A DNA stretch of 64,000 nt from Prorocentrum cordatum (GCA_963575745.1 CAUYUJ010005669.1:897628-961627); one strand, 5' to 3'. Numbered from the stretch's first letter, positions 35,956 to 45,960 are shown. Program-made: numbers and translations. Notes: generated from the letters alone by a model not told the origin.

Positions 35956-36525
35956 TCAGGGGTGGGGCCCTGTCTTCGACCGCGGTGAAACATGGGGGTG
36001 GGGCCCTGTCTTCGACCACGGTGAAACATGAATAGGGCGCGGCCCTCCCCGCCCTCGCGGGGCGGCCTTGCCCCCTGGGGCGCGGTCGGGGATCAGGGGC
36101 GGAGGGGGTTCAGGGACTTCTGAATTAGAGCTAGAAGGTGGGGAGAAGGAGGAGGAAGAGGAGGAGGAGAAGGAGGATGAGGAGGAAGGCTTCACCGCCC
36201 TCCACGCACCGCCGACTTTCATCATGTATCCGTCCCGTGCTGGCGAGCTCCTCACTGAGAAAGCACCCACTCCTGGCAATGTGAAGACGCGCTTCTCTTT
36301 GAGCTCCGTAATGAGTGATATGGCCAGCGATTGAAGCATGGCCGCCGTGGTAACCAAGTTGGCGCCGCTCCCAACCGATATCCTCTTCGTCGACGCCTGA
36401 GGGGAGATCGATGCATGGCCGTGCGCGCGGTATACCGCGATTTCGCTCTTGCCACGGAGGTCAAGACCTTCGGGGCCATCGGAAAGAAAGGCGGCAGGCC
36501 CTCGATAGAGCAAACTCGCCAACAA
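35956..36525 (-). CDS. HU-like (dinoflagellate histone-like) DNA-binding domain protein
   Basis: The minus-strand frame carries an HU-type core, about 36200-36400: a helical part (NLVTTAAMLQSLAISLITEL) followed by ELKEKRVFTLPGVGAFSV and RSSPARDGYMM. HU proteins have the same order: helices, then a beta strand with G-x-F-x-(I/V/L)-P-G-(F/V), then the DNA-binding arm beginning near the Ala-Arg. Dinoflagellates use HU-derived histone-like proteins to compact chromatin. Downstream are poly-Ser (about 36130-36180) and a Pro/Arg-rich tail with a repeated VSPWSKTGPHP unit ending at 35956. No ATG precedes the domain in this frame, so an upstream exon or a 5' loss is likely. The arm lacks the usual R-x-NP and may be degenerate. 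Confidence 0.5.
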   Translation of the reverse strand: MLASLLYRGPAAFLSDGPEGLDLRGKSEIAVYRAHGHASISPQASTKRISVGSGANLVTTAAMLQSLAISLITELKEKRVFTLPGVGAFSVRSSPARDGYMMKVGGAWRAVKPSSSSSFSSSSSSSFSPPSSSNSEVPEPPPPLIPDRAPGGKAAPRGRGGPRPIHVSPWSKTGPHPHVSPRSKTGPHP

Positions 36526-36843
36526 CTTCTCGAGCCAAGCGAGACTACGTACAATCAGATGGTGCGGGCCAGGAAACTGGAAGACCCCAGAGCGGTTGTG
36601 GACACTTCAGGCCAGGGTCAGGATGAGCTTTGGAAGAGCCTACTGGGGGACCCAAGGATGAGCCAGCACAAGAAGGCCTCAGCATAATTGCGCGAGGCTG
36701 CTGCGAGAAGCCTGATGGGAACTGTGACAAGGGAATGTGGCGGCACGCCGCTGTGCGAAGACTTATACGACAACGATACCCGTGTGAGAAACGACTACCG
36801 CAGGCAACGGCCCGCGTGAGGTCACTCGGTCATCCTCCTTCGT

Positions 36844-36987
36844 ATGGTAGCTTGGTGTATTACGGTAGTTTGGTTTCTTATGGTAGCTGGGTTTCTTAGG
36901 GTAGCTTGGCTTCTCATGGTAGTTGGGTTTCTTATGGTAGCTTGGTTTATTATGGTAGATTGGCCGATCATGGTAGTTTGGTTTCTT
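36844..36987 (-). repeat. eight 18 bp units encoding a KP-x-Y-H-x hexapeptide on the minus strand
   Basis: Plus strand: ggtagtttggtttcttat and variants, eight times with exact 18-base periodicity. On the minus strand this stays open from 37023 to 36763 and reads KPNYHD, RPIYHN, KPSYHK, KPNYHE, KPSYPK, KPSYHK, KPNYRN, TPSYHT. Pro and Tyr are kept at fixed positions. Whether it is translated is unknown; there is no ATG directly before it. Confidence 0.75.
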
Positions 36988-37009
36988 TATCTGGCAAATG
37001 TCCTGACAT

Positions 37010-37420
37010 GTTGGAGCCCCCACGGAGCTCTAACATAAACTAACATGCTGTGTTAGAGCTCCCTTGGAGCTCTATCATGCGATGTCAGAGCTCCCAGGGA
37101 ACTCTCACATAATCTAACATGCGATGGTAGAGCCCCATTGGAGCTCTAACATACGATGTTCGAGCTCCCTGGGAACTCTAACAAAATCTAACATGATATG
37201 ACAGAGCTCCGTTGGAGCTCTAACATGCCAGGTTACAGCTCCCTGGAGCCCTAACATGCCATGTTCGAGCTCCCTCGGCGGAGCTCTTACATGAAATGAT
37301 ATAGCCAATTAATTTGCACGCTGTGGAGTTATTTATTTTCGGGGGAGGGGGCGGGGGAAGAACGTGGTGATGCAAGGCAGGGAGCTCTAACATACCATGC
37401 TAGAGCCCCCTGGGGGGCCC
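37010..37420. repeat. AGAGCTCC/GGAGCTCT palindromic satellite, patch B
   Basis: About ten diverged units of the same dyad repeat as patch A. Confidence 0.85.
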
Positions 37421-37429
37421 TAACATACC

Positions 37430-38150
37430 CGCCGCCGCCGCTGCCGCCGCCGCCCCTTAACCGTTTCATAATCGATTGCGCAACGGCCAACCCCCCCCCC
37501 CCCCCCCTCTCGCCAAGGGGGGCCTTAACCGTTGCGCGATCGATTGTGGAACGGTTAAGCGCCGCCGCCGCCGCCGCCTCGCAACCGCGCAACCGTTTCA
37601 CAATCGACTGCGAAACGGTTAAGGCCCCGCTCTCCAGGGGGGGGGGGGGTGCTTAACCGTTGCGCAATCGACTGTCAAACGGTTAAGCGCTCCGCCGCCG
37701 CCGCCGCCGACGACCCTTAACCGCGTCACAACCGATTGCGCAACGGTTAAGCCCCCCCCCCCTCTCCAGGGGGGGGGTCTTAACGTTGCGCGATCGATTG
37801 TGAAACGGTTAAGCGCTCCGCCGCCGCCGCCGCCGCCGCCGCCGTCCTTAACCGTGTCGCAATCGGTTGCGCAACGGTTAGGGCCACCCCCCTGGCGAGA
37901 GGAGGGGGTCTTAACCGTTGCGCGATCGATCGCGCCCTGGTTAAGACCCCCTATTGCGAGAGGGGGGTCTTAACCAGGACCCGATCGATCGCGCAACGAT
38001 TAAGACCTCCCCCATCTCGCCAGGGGGCGGCCTTAACCATTTCACAATCGATTGCGCAACGGTTAAAGCCCCACCCTGGCGGGAAGGGGGCGGCCTCAAC
38101 CGTTGCGCAACCGATTGCGAAACGATTAAGGGGCGGCGGCGGCGGCGGCG
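37430..38150. repeat. array of eleven ~36 bp TTAACCGTT dyads, spacing ~65 bp
   Basis: Eleven copies of a near-perfect palindrome, arms CTTAACCGTTGCGCAATC and GATTGCGCAACGGTTAAG with centre ATCGAT, begin near 37446, 37526, 37582, 37651, 37717, 37780, 37848, 37909, 37968, 38032 and 38096. Between them lie alternating CCG runs and C/G homopolymers. The array sits between satellite patches B and C. Confidence 0.9.
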
Positions 38151-38154
38151 GCGG

Positions 38155-38672
38155 GTATGTTAGAGCTCCCAGGGAGCTCTAACATAGCAGGTTAGAGTAT
38201 GTTAGAGCTCGTTGGGAGTTCTAGCATCGTATGTTAGAACTCAGTGGGACCTCTAACATGTCATGTTATAGCTCCCTGGGAGCTGAAACATGATGTAAGA
38301 GCTCCCAGGGAACTCCCTGGCACCTCTAACCTTGCATGTTAGACCTCCCAGGGAGCTCGAACATGGCACGTTAGAGCTCCAACGGAGCTCTAACATAGCA
38401 CGTTAAATTATGTTAGACCTCCCAGGGAGCTCTAACATGGCATGTTAGAGCTCCAACGGAGCTCTAACATAGCACGTTATGTTAGAGCTCCCTGGGAGCT
38501 CTAACATCGCATGTTAGAGCTCCAGTGGAGCTCTAACATAGCGTGTTAGATTATGGTGGAGCTCCAATGGAGCTCTAACATCGCATGATAGAGTTCCGTG
38601 GGAGCTCTAACAAAATATGTTAGAACTCCGCGGGACCTCTAACATCGTATGTTATAGCTCCCTGGGAGCTGA
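38155..38672. repeat. AGAGCTCC/GGAGCTCT palindromic satellite, patch C
   Basis: The longest patch, about fifteen units. It borders the second copy of the 200 bp dispersed repeat. Confidence 0.9.
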
Positions 38673-38681
38673 GCTATCTTC

Positions 38682-38878
38682 CCCACAGGGCCTCAAGAGA
38701 GATTGCCAGAAACCCATCGCCCCTCAGGCCCTCAAGAGGAGATCCCAATCTTCAACGCACTCATTTTTTCAGTCCTACCACATGCAGTACCCCATAAATC
38801 TCTTACTCGTTCGTTTGCCCGTTGCACGGGCGCACCGCGTCAGCGCGGCGAAAGAGCCAGCACGCGAGCCATGCTGCG
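38682..38878 (-). repeat. dispersed ~200 bp repeat, copy 2
   Basis: See copy 1 at 32872. It starts directly after satellite patch C and ends 58 bases beyond the stop of the 38936-39823 gene. Confidence 0.85.
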
Positions 38879-38935
38879 CGCCTCCGACATCGGCTACCAG
38901 GCGCCCATGCGAGGTCACTTGTCCTGCTGCTGACC

Positions 38936-39823
38936 TCACTGGTCCTGCTGCTTGTCCTGCTGCTTGAGCTCCTCCACTTTCTGATCGAGCTCCTCGACTT
39001 GTTTCTGCAGGTCCTGGAGCGCCTGTCCCTGTGCCCGCAGGAGATCCAGAATCTGATCCATCTTCTCGTCCATGCTCTGTGCCATAAGGTTTGGAGCAGC
39101 GTTGGTCAAGAAATTGAGCATCGTGGTGATAACGGTGGTTAGCCCGTCCTGCTGCTGCTGCTGCGTAAGCTTCTGCTGCCACTGCTGTGCTCCTGCTGTT
39201 GCAGCTCCTGCTGTTGCAGCTCCTGATGACGCAACTCTTGAGCTGTTCCAGCTTTTCCAGGTGTTCTCTCCTGCAGCTGTTCCAGCTTCTTGCTGATGGC
39301 CTTCACTTTGCCATTGCTCTCTGCTCTCTCTGCTCTTGAGCTTGGGCTTCTTCGACGACCTCCAATCATCCGCTTCATCGTCTTCCCGCTTCAGGGCGTA
39401 GCTCGAGTGGAGCACCACAGTGGTCATGATCTTAGAGCCCCATGCGGCCTTCTCCTCATCAGAACCCTGTGGACAAGCATTATGGTACCAGAGATGCTTA
39501 TTCTTTACATTCTTGATGTGGTCCGGCGAAATCTGGCGCGTCGGGGCTGCCCATTTCTCGCACGGTAAACAAAGCCACCAGGGCTCCTTAGGTTCTCCAC
39601 TCGTCTCCGAAACGTACTCGCGAACTTCTAGCCATGGCGCATCAATGGGTCCGGTGTCAGGGTCCATGATGACGGTTTCTGGACATGGGCCAGGCCCCCC
39701 TGCGCTGGCCCCCATTTCTGGCATGGCAGCCTGCAGGCGCTGCAAGAAATGCCTTGAGCCGAGGTGCTTGCGCCACAGGAAAGCTGGGTGATCCGATAAA
39801 TGGAACCTCGCAGCGGTTGCCAT
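38936..39823 (-). CDS. intact hypothetical protein with C-terminal coiled coil (295 aa)
   Basis: One uninterrupted frame from ATG 39823 to the stop at 38936. Residues 1-110 are mixed, with two Cys-containing stretches (WWLCLPCEKWAAP, then WYHNACPQG) that could bind a metal, resembling an HNH or U1-type finger only loosely. Residues 140-200 are basic and low in hydrophobics (SSKKPKLKSRESREQ, a possible nuclear signal). A Gly-Ala-Ala-Thr-Ala repeat and poly-Gln follow. The end is a heptad-like coiled coil (LRAQGQALQDLQKQVEELDQ, VEELKQQ). The ATG lies within four bases of a palindromic-satellite unit. I do not recognise the family. Confidence 0.65.
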   Translation of the reverse strand: MATAARFHLSDHPAFLWRKHLGSRHFLQRLQAAMPEMGASAGGPGPCPETVIMDPDTGPIDAPWLEVREYVSETSGEPKEPWWLCLPCEKWAAPTRQISPDHIKNVKNKHLWYHNACPQGSDEEKAAWGSKIMTTVVLHSSYALKREDDEADDWRSSKKPKLKSRESREQWQSEGHQQEAGTAAGENTWKSWNSSRVASSGAATAGAATAGAQQWQQKLTQQQQQDGLTTVITTMLNFLTNAAPNLMAQSMDEKMDQILDLLRAQGQALQDLQKQVEELDQKVEELKQQDKQQDQ

Positions 39824-39867
39824 TTAGAGCTCCCTGGGATGTCTAATGTACCATGTAAGAGCTCCTG

Positions 39868-40080
39868 GTGGCGTCTCCGAGCCCGGACTGGTTGTGTAAC
39901 ATGCTATGTGTCAGATCTGGTTCGAGGTCCCAGGGATCTCTAACATGCTGTGTGTGCTCTAAGATAGGACGCGGGAAAGACGGCGCGAGGGAGGAGAAAG
40001 GAAAGGTGATGCGATCTGTTGCTGCCGCGAGGAAACGCTTAGGGGACGTGGCGCAGGCTGGGTCAGCGGCTGTTGCAGCG
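39868..40080 (-). repeat. 213 bp direct repeat, copy 1 (3' side of the WW-like gene)
   Basis: Begins gcgtctccgagcccggactg and ends agcggctgttgcagcg. It matches 40828-41040 at about 88% by eye, at an exact offset of 960 bases. The first part contains a satellite-like ccagggatctctaacatgct. Confidence 0.9.
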
Positions 40081-40113
40081 CCCTGGCGATCCTGTCACTT
40101 CTGCATCGCAGCC

Positions 40114-40676
40114 TCAGGCGTCCCAGAGGCGAGGTCGAAACGGGAGATCGTCCTCACGCTCGCCAGTTTCTGGGTTGAGATAATGCATCTTCGTCAACGC
40201 GCCCGGCGCAGAATCGTAGTACGACACCCAGCCTGGCGGAATAAGGTTATCATTATTCACGGTAATTCTCACTGGTTGCACGTTTTTTAACTCCACTGGC
40301 AACTTGGCGAATCTTGTCTTGCTGCCCTTGAGCTTCTTGCCGGGACATTTCCAAGACAAATATGTTCTAACAAGTCGTTCCATCTTTTGAGCTCCGCTGG
40401 AGAGGCATTTTTAGGATGTGGAAGCAACCAATCCAAATCCATCCTTTCTGCCCTCAGCAGTTGTTGTGCAGTTTTTTCAATCACCACAAAAGATGACCCC
40501 CGTCGCCGTCCCGTCGAATTGTTACGATTTCTGACGATTTCCCGTTGGAGCTGGTACATCACTCTCCCAGATCTGCGTGACCTGTCTGTTGCAGCAACTT
40601 CGCTAACGAATGTGCGGTGCCCGCGCGACTCTGCTTTTGAGATATAATAGCCAGTGGGAACTACACAGGTAACCAT
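40114..40676 (-). CDS. small protein with WW-like domain, one frameshift
   Basis: From ATG 40676 the frame reads MVTCVVPTGYYISKAESRGH and continues (RVMYQLQREIVRNRNN; DLDWLLPHPKNASPAELKRW). After a frame change near 40370 it resumes as YLSWKCPGKKLKGS and LKNVQPVRITVNNDN. It then has a WW-like module, LIPPGWVSYYDSAPGALTKM followed by HYLNPETGERE, where the first Trp, the YY and a proline near the end are in the expected order. The second Trp is missing. WW domains bind proline-rich peptides. The 5' end is duplicated: MATCVVLT (ATG near 40793) repeats MVTCVVPT. The gene is bracketed by 213 bp direct repeats. Confidence 0.5.
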
Positions 40677-40827
40677 ATGCAGAACGTGAGATGAGGCAGC
40701 AGGAGATGGCTCGGATAAGATGACGAGGCAGGGGCAGAGGCAGTGGTAGAAGGCTTGAAACTGCACAGTGAGAACTACACAGGTAGCCATATGGACCCAG
40801 CGAGAACTACAACTGACTAGAAACTGT

Positions 40828-41040
40828 TGGCGTCTCCGAGCCCGGACTGGTTGTGTAACATGCTATGTGTCAGATCTGGTTCGAGGTCCCAGGGATCTCT
40901 CACGTGCTGCGCGCGCTCTAAAATATGACGCGGGAAAGGGGGCGCGAGGGGGGTAGGAAGGAAAGGTGCTGCGAGCTGTTGCTGCCAGGAGGAAACGATT
41001 AGGGGACCTGGCGCAGACTGGGTCAGCGGCTGTTGCAGCG
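40828..41040 (-). repeat. 213 bp direct repeat, copy 2 (5' side of the WW-like gene)
   Basis: Matches 39868-40080, including the terminal ctgttgcagcg. Confidence 0.9.
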
Positions 41041-41409
41041 TTGACAAGACGGAGACGATAGCTACTTTTTCCTAGCGGAGATCAGCCGGGTCTGAGTTCT
41101 TACGGCAGGGGGCTTGAGGCAATGCTTTTGCAGCAGCAGGCAGCATGCCAGCGAGCCTCGAATGCCGATGGGACAAGGGCGCGGACATCAGATGACGGCC
41201 TTGCAAATGGCAGGAAAGTGGTAGCAACAATATAGAATGCGTGACTTGGTGGCTGACTTGGTGGCAATTATCAAGCAGGAGACTGAGCCCTCAACCGAGC
41301 AGACGGGAGCGGCATCACGGCTGGCCCCCCCAGCCTTCTGAACGCGCTCGCGTCGTCTGCGTAGCCCGCGAGCGCACGGCGTTGCGAGGCGGCTGGGCCA
41401 CTCGGGCTC

Positions 41410-41875
41410 GGGATGAGGGAAGGGGAAGTGATGCTGGGTGTTCTTGGCAGGAGGGAAGGGCGGGAGGAAAAGGGAGACGAGAGCGTGCATGAAATTCCCA
41501 TGAGAGCAGCATGGTCTGCCTGAACTGGCACCCGAACACTTGGCGCGCGGTCGGGGCGGAAGACGAGCCGCCTACGCTCGATTGCGCGCCTGGACTCCTG
41601 TCCCAAGGACCTGCAGGAGTTGAAGAGGGCCTTCCGTCTGAGGGCACTTCAGTGCCACCCAGACAAGGCGGCGCCAAGCAGCAGGGCCTGGGCATCCAGG
41701 CCAAGGGAAGCGGGAGCAGGAGGGAAGGGTGAGCGATGCTCGCTTTTCTTGGCAGGAGTGAAGGGGGAGGGGAAGGGGAGACGGGAGCGTGCGTGCGTTA
41801 AAAAGTGTCCATGAAGTCAGCATGGCCTGAATTCCATGAGAGCAGCATGGTCTGCCTGAACAAGATGACATATCG
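41410..41875. repeat. diverged ~310 bp tandem duplication
   Basis: gggaagg..a.g.gatgct and cttggcaggag, followed by gagacg.gagcgtgc and catgagagcagcatggtctg, occur at 41415-41520 and again at 41722-41860. The J-domain fragment lies between them. Confidence 0.75.
41540..41728 (+). pseudogene. DnaJ J-domain fragment (opposite strand)
   Basis: The plus-strand frame reads CPKDLQELKRAFRLRALQCH followed by PDKA, with the HPD tripeptide at 41655-41663. This is helix II plus the HPD loop of a J-domain, the part of Hsp40 co-chaperones that stimulates Hsp70 ATPase. Helices I, III and IV are not recognisable. A donor-like ggtgagcg follows at 41727, so it may be one exon of a split gene. It is the only recognisable plus-strand coding segment in the gene-rich core. 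Confidence 0.55.
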
Positions 41876-41999
41876 CGGGCTCCGAACTCAGTGCTCGGCC
41901 GACGACGCATCGGCGCCGCCGCAGCGACGCGTCATCGACGACCACGGCGGGTGCGACTGCCATGGCGGGTCGCTCAGCGGCGTCAGTGGATAAGGGCGA

Positions 42000-43970
42000 G
42001 TCGGAAGCCGTGGCAGCGCTCGCCGAGAATTCGGCATCACCAATAAGAAGTCGGGATATTGTTGGAGAGGGGGGAGGAGAGCGCGCAGTGCATCACCGAG
42101 TCGACATCGATGTTCGTCGTCGCACTCGTGCATCGCCAAGGCGGCGTCACCAAGAAGTCGGCATCACCAAGTGCATGAAGAGTTCGTCGCACTACTGTTC
42201 GGCATAGTGGACGTGGCTGTTGCAGCGCTGTTCGGCATAGTGGACGTGGCTGTTGCAGCCCAGGCGTTAGGCAATGCACACATATGCCATAACGTCGAGC
42301 ACGACTGACCCCCGTGAACTCGACTAACAAGCAACAACCTGGTCCGACTCCTTTAGTCCGGGCTGACGTAACTCGAACTCGCCGCAGTGAACCCCAAGCA
42401 ATCTCGCTCCGCATCCGTCAGAGGTCGCTTCTTGCGGCGACCAGCCCGCAGTCTAACCAGGTCGAGCAGTTCCCCTGCGCGCACAGCGGCCACTTGGCAC
42501 GGCAGCCCAACGCAGGAACAACGAGCAAGCATGGGCTTCGGCATCGCCAGGGCCAAACCAACATCAGCCTCGGGGGTCACGGGCGGCCAATTGCCGTTTT
42601 CTCCTCATCTCTGAGCTCAGGGATGCATGGGAGCGCCTGCGCTCGCTGTTCCAGCCATGCGCAGCACATGCGCAGAGTCCTATCGTGGGCCCATTCCCAC
42701 TCGCGCCAGTAACAGATGCTCTCGCGGGCACCTTTCATACACTTGGTGCCAGAATGCTCTGTGCCTCCCTGCAGCTTGAGCCGAGAGCTGTCGGGCGCGT
42801 GATGCGCTCCACCCCCCTCCTCCCACCTGGACTCCTCCTCCTGCTCCTCCTCCTAGCCTCGTCCTCCTCGTCGTCGCCATCCTGGTTCCCCCACGTGGGC
42901 CTGCGGGGGCGCCGCGGCCGCCCGCGGCAGCGCCGCCCGCCACCAGGGACCTGGGGGGTGGGGAGGCGGAGGAGCTGTTGCAGCGGAGGCGCAGCAGACG
43001 GCGAGGGGAGACGAGTCGGAGAAGCTCGCCGTTTTGTTGTCACGCTTCTCTGCATAAACAGCTGTTCCTACGATGCCTGGCCCTATCGAACCTCGGGCGC
43101 ACACCCGCATGCCTATCACTAGGAGCCTAGTGGACAGGCTTCTGCACGCCGAGAGACGGAGGGCGGCGCTCCTCTGGGGAGAGCTTGAAAGGGAAACTAC
43201 AAATTACCTGCCTCCAGCACGACAACGGCGGCACGCCGAACGGAGGCGCTGTTGCAGCGGAGCGCTGGCCACAAAGACTCTGCCGATTCCGTGCAACCGC
43301 CCCCATCCCAGCCCCTTCCCATTCCCCTCACTGCCATCCCCCTGAGTAAGTCAACTGGCAACCTGACGCCAGCGAGCTGGATGCCAAGGTCTCTCAACGA
43401 GTGGCACGCTCCTAAGATGAGACGCACGAGAGGATCATACCACACACAATACATGTACTTCGTGTTGATATGTGTGCTAATCATATACAAACACACACAC
43501 ACACCTCAGTCGTGCAGCCGGCTCAGCATCAAGGTTAACCGCAAGACAAACCCAGTCCGCACAGCTAGAAAGCGTGTGCATTGGTGTGCCGCACAGGCGT
43601 GCCACTGAGTAAGGAAAACTACTCAGCAAGACGTGTGGGGTATCTGACAGACAGTCACCCGACGCGACTAGAAGCACTTCGCCGACATGGGCCAGGCGCT
43701 CGAGAACTTTCGGTGCTCCGTCATGCTAGCCGCCCACAACCCTACTCGAAATGTGTGCGAGGGTGCCGCGTACTCGAATTGTGTGCGCATCTGTTGCAGA
43801 GCGGAAGGCAGGGCTCATCCGAGAGGCGCATCTGTTGCAGGTCGGCCAAAACTGGCGCTGACAGAAGCAATGCCTAAACCAGAACTGGCGTGCCGCAGTC
43901 TACTGTTGCAGTCTAACAGAAGCGCGCTCGGAGAGGCCTCGCGATTTACTGTTGCAGTCTGCGCAAGCTG
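42000..43970. other. no supported gene; several short direct repeats
   Basis: Short plus-strand frames exist (for example 43073-43345, RSLVDRLLHAERRRAALLW) but no domain or splice structure convinces me. A 33 bp tandem duplication lies at 42193-42259, and CA-rich DNA at 43485-43505. Paired TGTTGCAG repeats lie at 43786-43840 and 43902-43959. Confidence 0.5.
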
Positions 43971-45912
43971 TCAGCTGCCCCCAGACGCGGGCTCGCCCCA
44001 CCGAGGCTCACAGAGACGCTTTGCCTCGTTAGGGTGCGTGTAATACGTGGGCGCGACTCTGTCGTACAGCGTTTTTGGGTGCGGGCGACTGCAGTAGTTG
44101 CCATTGTACTGCACCTGCACGTCCACGAGGATCCCGAATATGTGCTCCCTGAAACAATAGCAATTGATGTTCTGCCTGATGCCGCCGATCCAGCACTTGT
44201 ACTGGAGCCTGTGGTAGTCCCAATCTACCTGGATCACAGTGTGCGCGTAGTATTGGTGCTGCGGTTGCACCAGGCAGAAGACGATGCCTCCTTTCGGCAC
44301 GGTGGGCGCCTCCTTCACGACGCAGCCAGGGCCCGCATCCGCTGTTACAGCTTCGATGGGGTGAAAGGTGCAGAAGTCGTGCGACTGCACCAGAGGCCAC
44401 ATGGAGTTCCCCGAGCTCGGGTACCACACAGGGAAGCCGCCTTCGAGGTACTCATGTATCATCTTGTTCCTCTCTCCCCGTAGCCTGAATTCCAGAACTA
44501 ACTTGTCGGGGTCCCACGCTGCACCGTCGACCAGCGCCCAGTCCTTGTGGAGCACGGGGCTGGCCTCGCGCGGGGACGACAAAACAAAGGGTGGAAGGCG
44601 CTTCGGCTTGCTCTGCTCGACGACTGCGGCTTCCTCGGGGGGGGGGGGCAACTTGGCGATGGACTTGTAACCTTTGGACTGCTCCGCCGCCTGACCGACC
44701 TTTGCACGCAGTGGGAAGGCTGCCTTGGCTGTTGCAGCTATGCGGGCATTCGTCGTCTGTTCCGCCTGCCGCTTAAGAAGTTTCCCGCGCTCGATAGGCT
44801 CCTCGCTGTGCTTCATGGTGGCAGAAACCGTCGTCGCCCGTGTGGCTGACCCACGTGGAGCCTGGGGTGACAGCATGCGCCGCTCAGCCTCCATGTGTTC
44901 CTGCCGCGCTCGCTCTGGCTCGGGCTTGTAGTGGTCCGCCTCTCGCCGCAGCTGCTCTCGCGTCATCGGCGGCGGCGGCGGCGCGACCCTGCCCGATGAA
45001 TCGATTGGCCCCGGCGGGCGGGCGGGCATCCGTTTCGGAAGAGGCCGGCCCTCCACGGGCGTGTCACTGACCCTCTTCGCTGCCGCGTGCTTGGCCCACT
45101 GAGTCTTTTGTTTCTATCATTATCCTCCTGCCGAAGCGGAGACGTGAGAGGAGCGCCCACCCCGCGCCGTGCATGGATTTCTGGCCGTGTCCGCGCCGCG
45201 ACAGGAGCATCCCGCGCCGTGCTGCGGGTGCGCTCTCTGCCTCTGCGGGTGCGGTCACCAGCCTCTCGGGGGGAGTCGCTGTCAGAGATCACGGGCATAA
45301 TCGCGTGGTGCGCATCGCCCGACTGATCGGCCTGGGCCCGCGTTCTGTCGGCCTCCGACGGACGCTCCGTCAGCCTGAGCCCGCTCCTCGCCGCCATCGG
45401 CGGGCCACTAGCGCCTGCGCCCTCACGAGCTGCCGCTGCCTCTCGCCGCCCGCTTGACGCTGTTGCAGCCAACTGGCGCTGGCGCGGCGACGCCTCTCTC
45501 TGGCGACTCTGGGCGTTTGGCAGGTGCCGCTGCTGGCTCCCCCGCCGCTGCCGATCCCACTGGTCCCGTACGCCGTCTTCGATCCCAGTCGCCCCTGGCG
45601 GGTTCCGACGCCCCCAGTCCACCATCTCAGTGTTCCACCTGATCTCCTCATCGCTCAACTGCCTGCGTGCGGTCGCGCCCAGGCATCCGTCGGGTCTCTC
45701 CTGGCCCACCCAGACTCCTGGACGGTCGAAGATCAGCATGCCGTCATTGTCCAACTGCTGCTGCTTATGTTGGACCCAGCGCAGGCGGCGCTCATGATCC
45801 AACGCCTCATCGTGTTCGCCCTCCTGACGCGCGAACTTTATATTCAACTCGCACCGCTCCCTCTGGCTCCGCATGCCTTTGCGCTGGTTGTGCAAGTAAT
45901 CCCAGGTGCCGA
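43971..45912 (-). pseudogene. S24/S26 peptidase-like protein, one frameshift
   Basis: A probable acceptor (tagtcttcag, near 45913) starts a frame with VGTWDYLHNQRKGMRSQRER and an Arg/Gln-rich linker. Near 45060 the frame changes. The second half ends in a domain with SGNSMWPLVQSHDFCTFHPI (44410-44350), GGIVFCLVQPQHQYYAHTVI and CYCFREHIFGILVDV. G-x-S-M-x-P followed by a buried G-D/H-x pattern is the signature of the LexA/signal-peptidase fold, with the Ser as nucleophile. The general-base lysine is not obvious: the usual KR/HR position reads AHTV, so activity is doubtful. I recall a related dinoflagellate family. Its role there is unknown. Confidence 0.55.
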
Positions 45913-45960
45913 CCTGAAGACTAGCCAAAACTGGAGGAGCTGTCGTACAATTCGACGTCT

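Noticed and set aside
37430-38150. Regular repeats resembling a CRISPR array
   Set aside because: The spacers are not unique sequences but alternating CCG runs and homopolymers, the repeats are variable palindromes, and the context is eukaryotic with no cas genes.
45913-45928. A second relict spliced leader (minus TTTTGGCTAG)
   Set aside because: Only eight bases match and the 3' AAG and 5' CCGTAG are absent; the nearby tcttcag looks like a plain splice acceptor.
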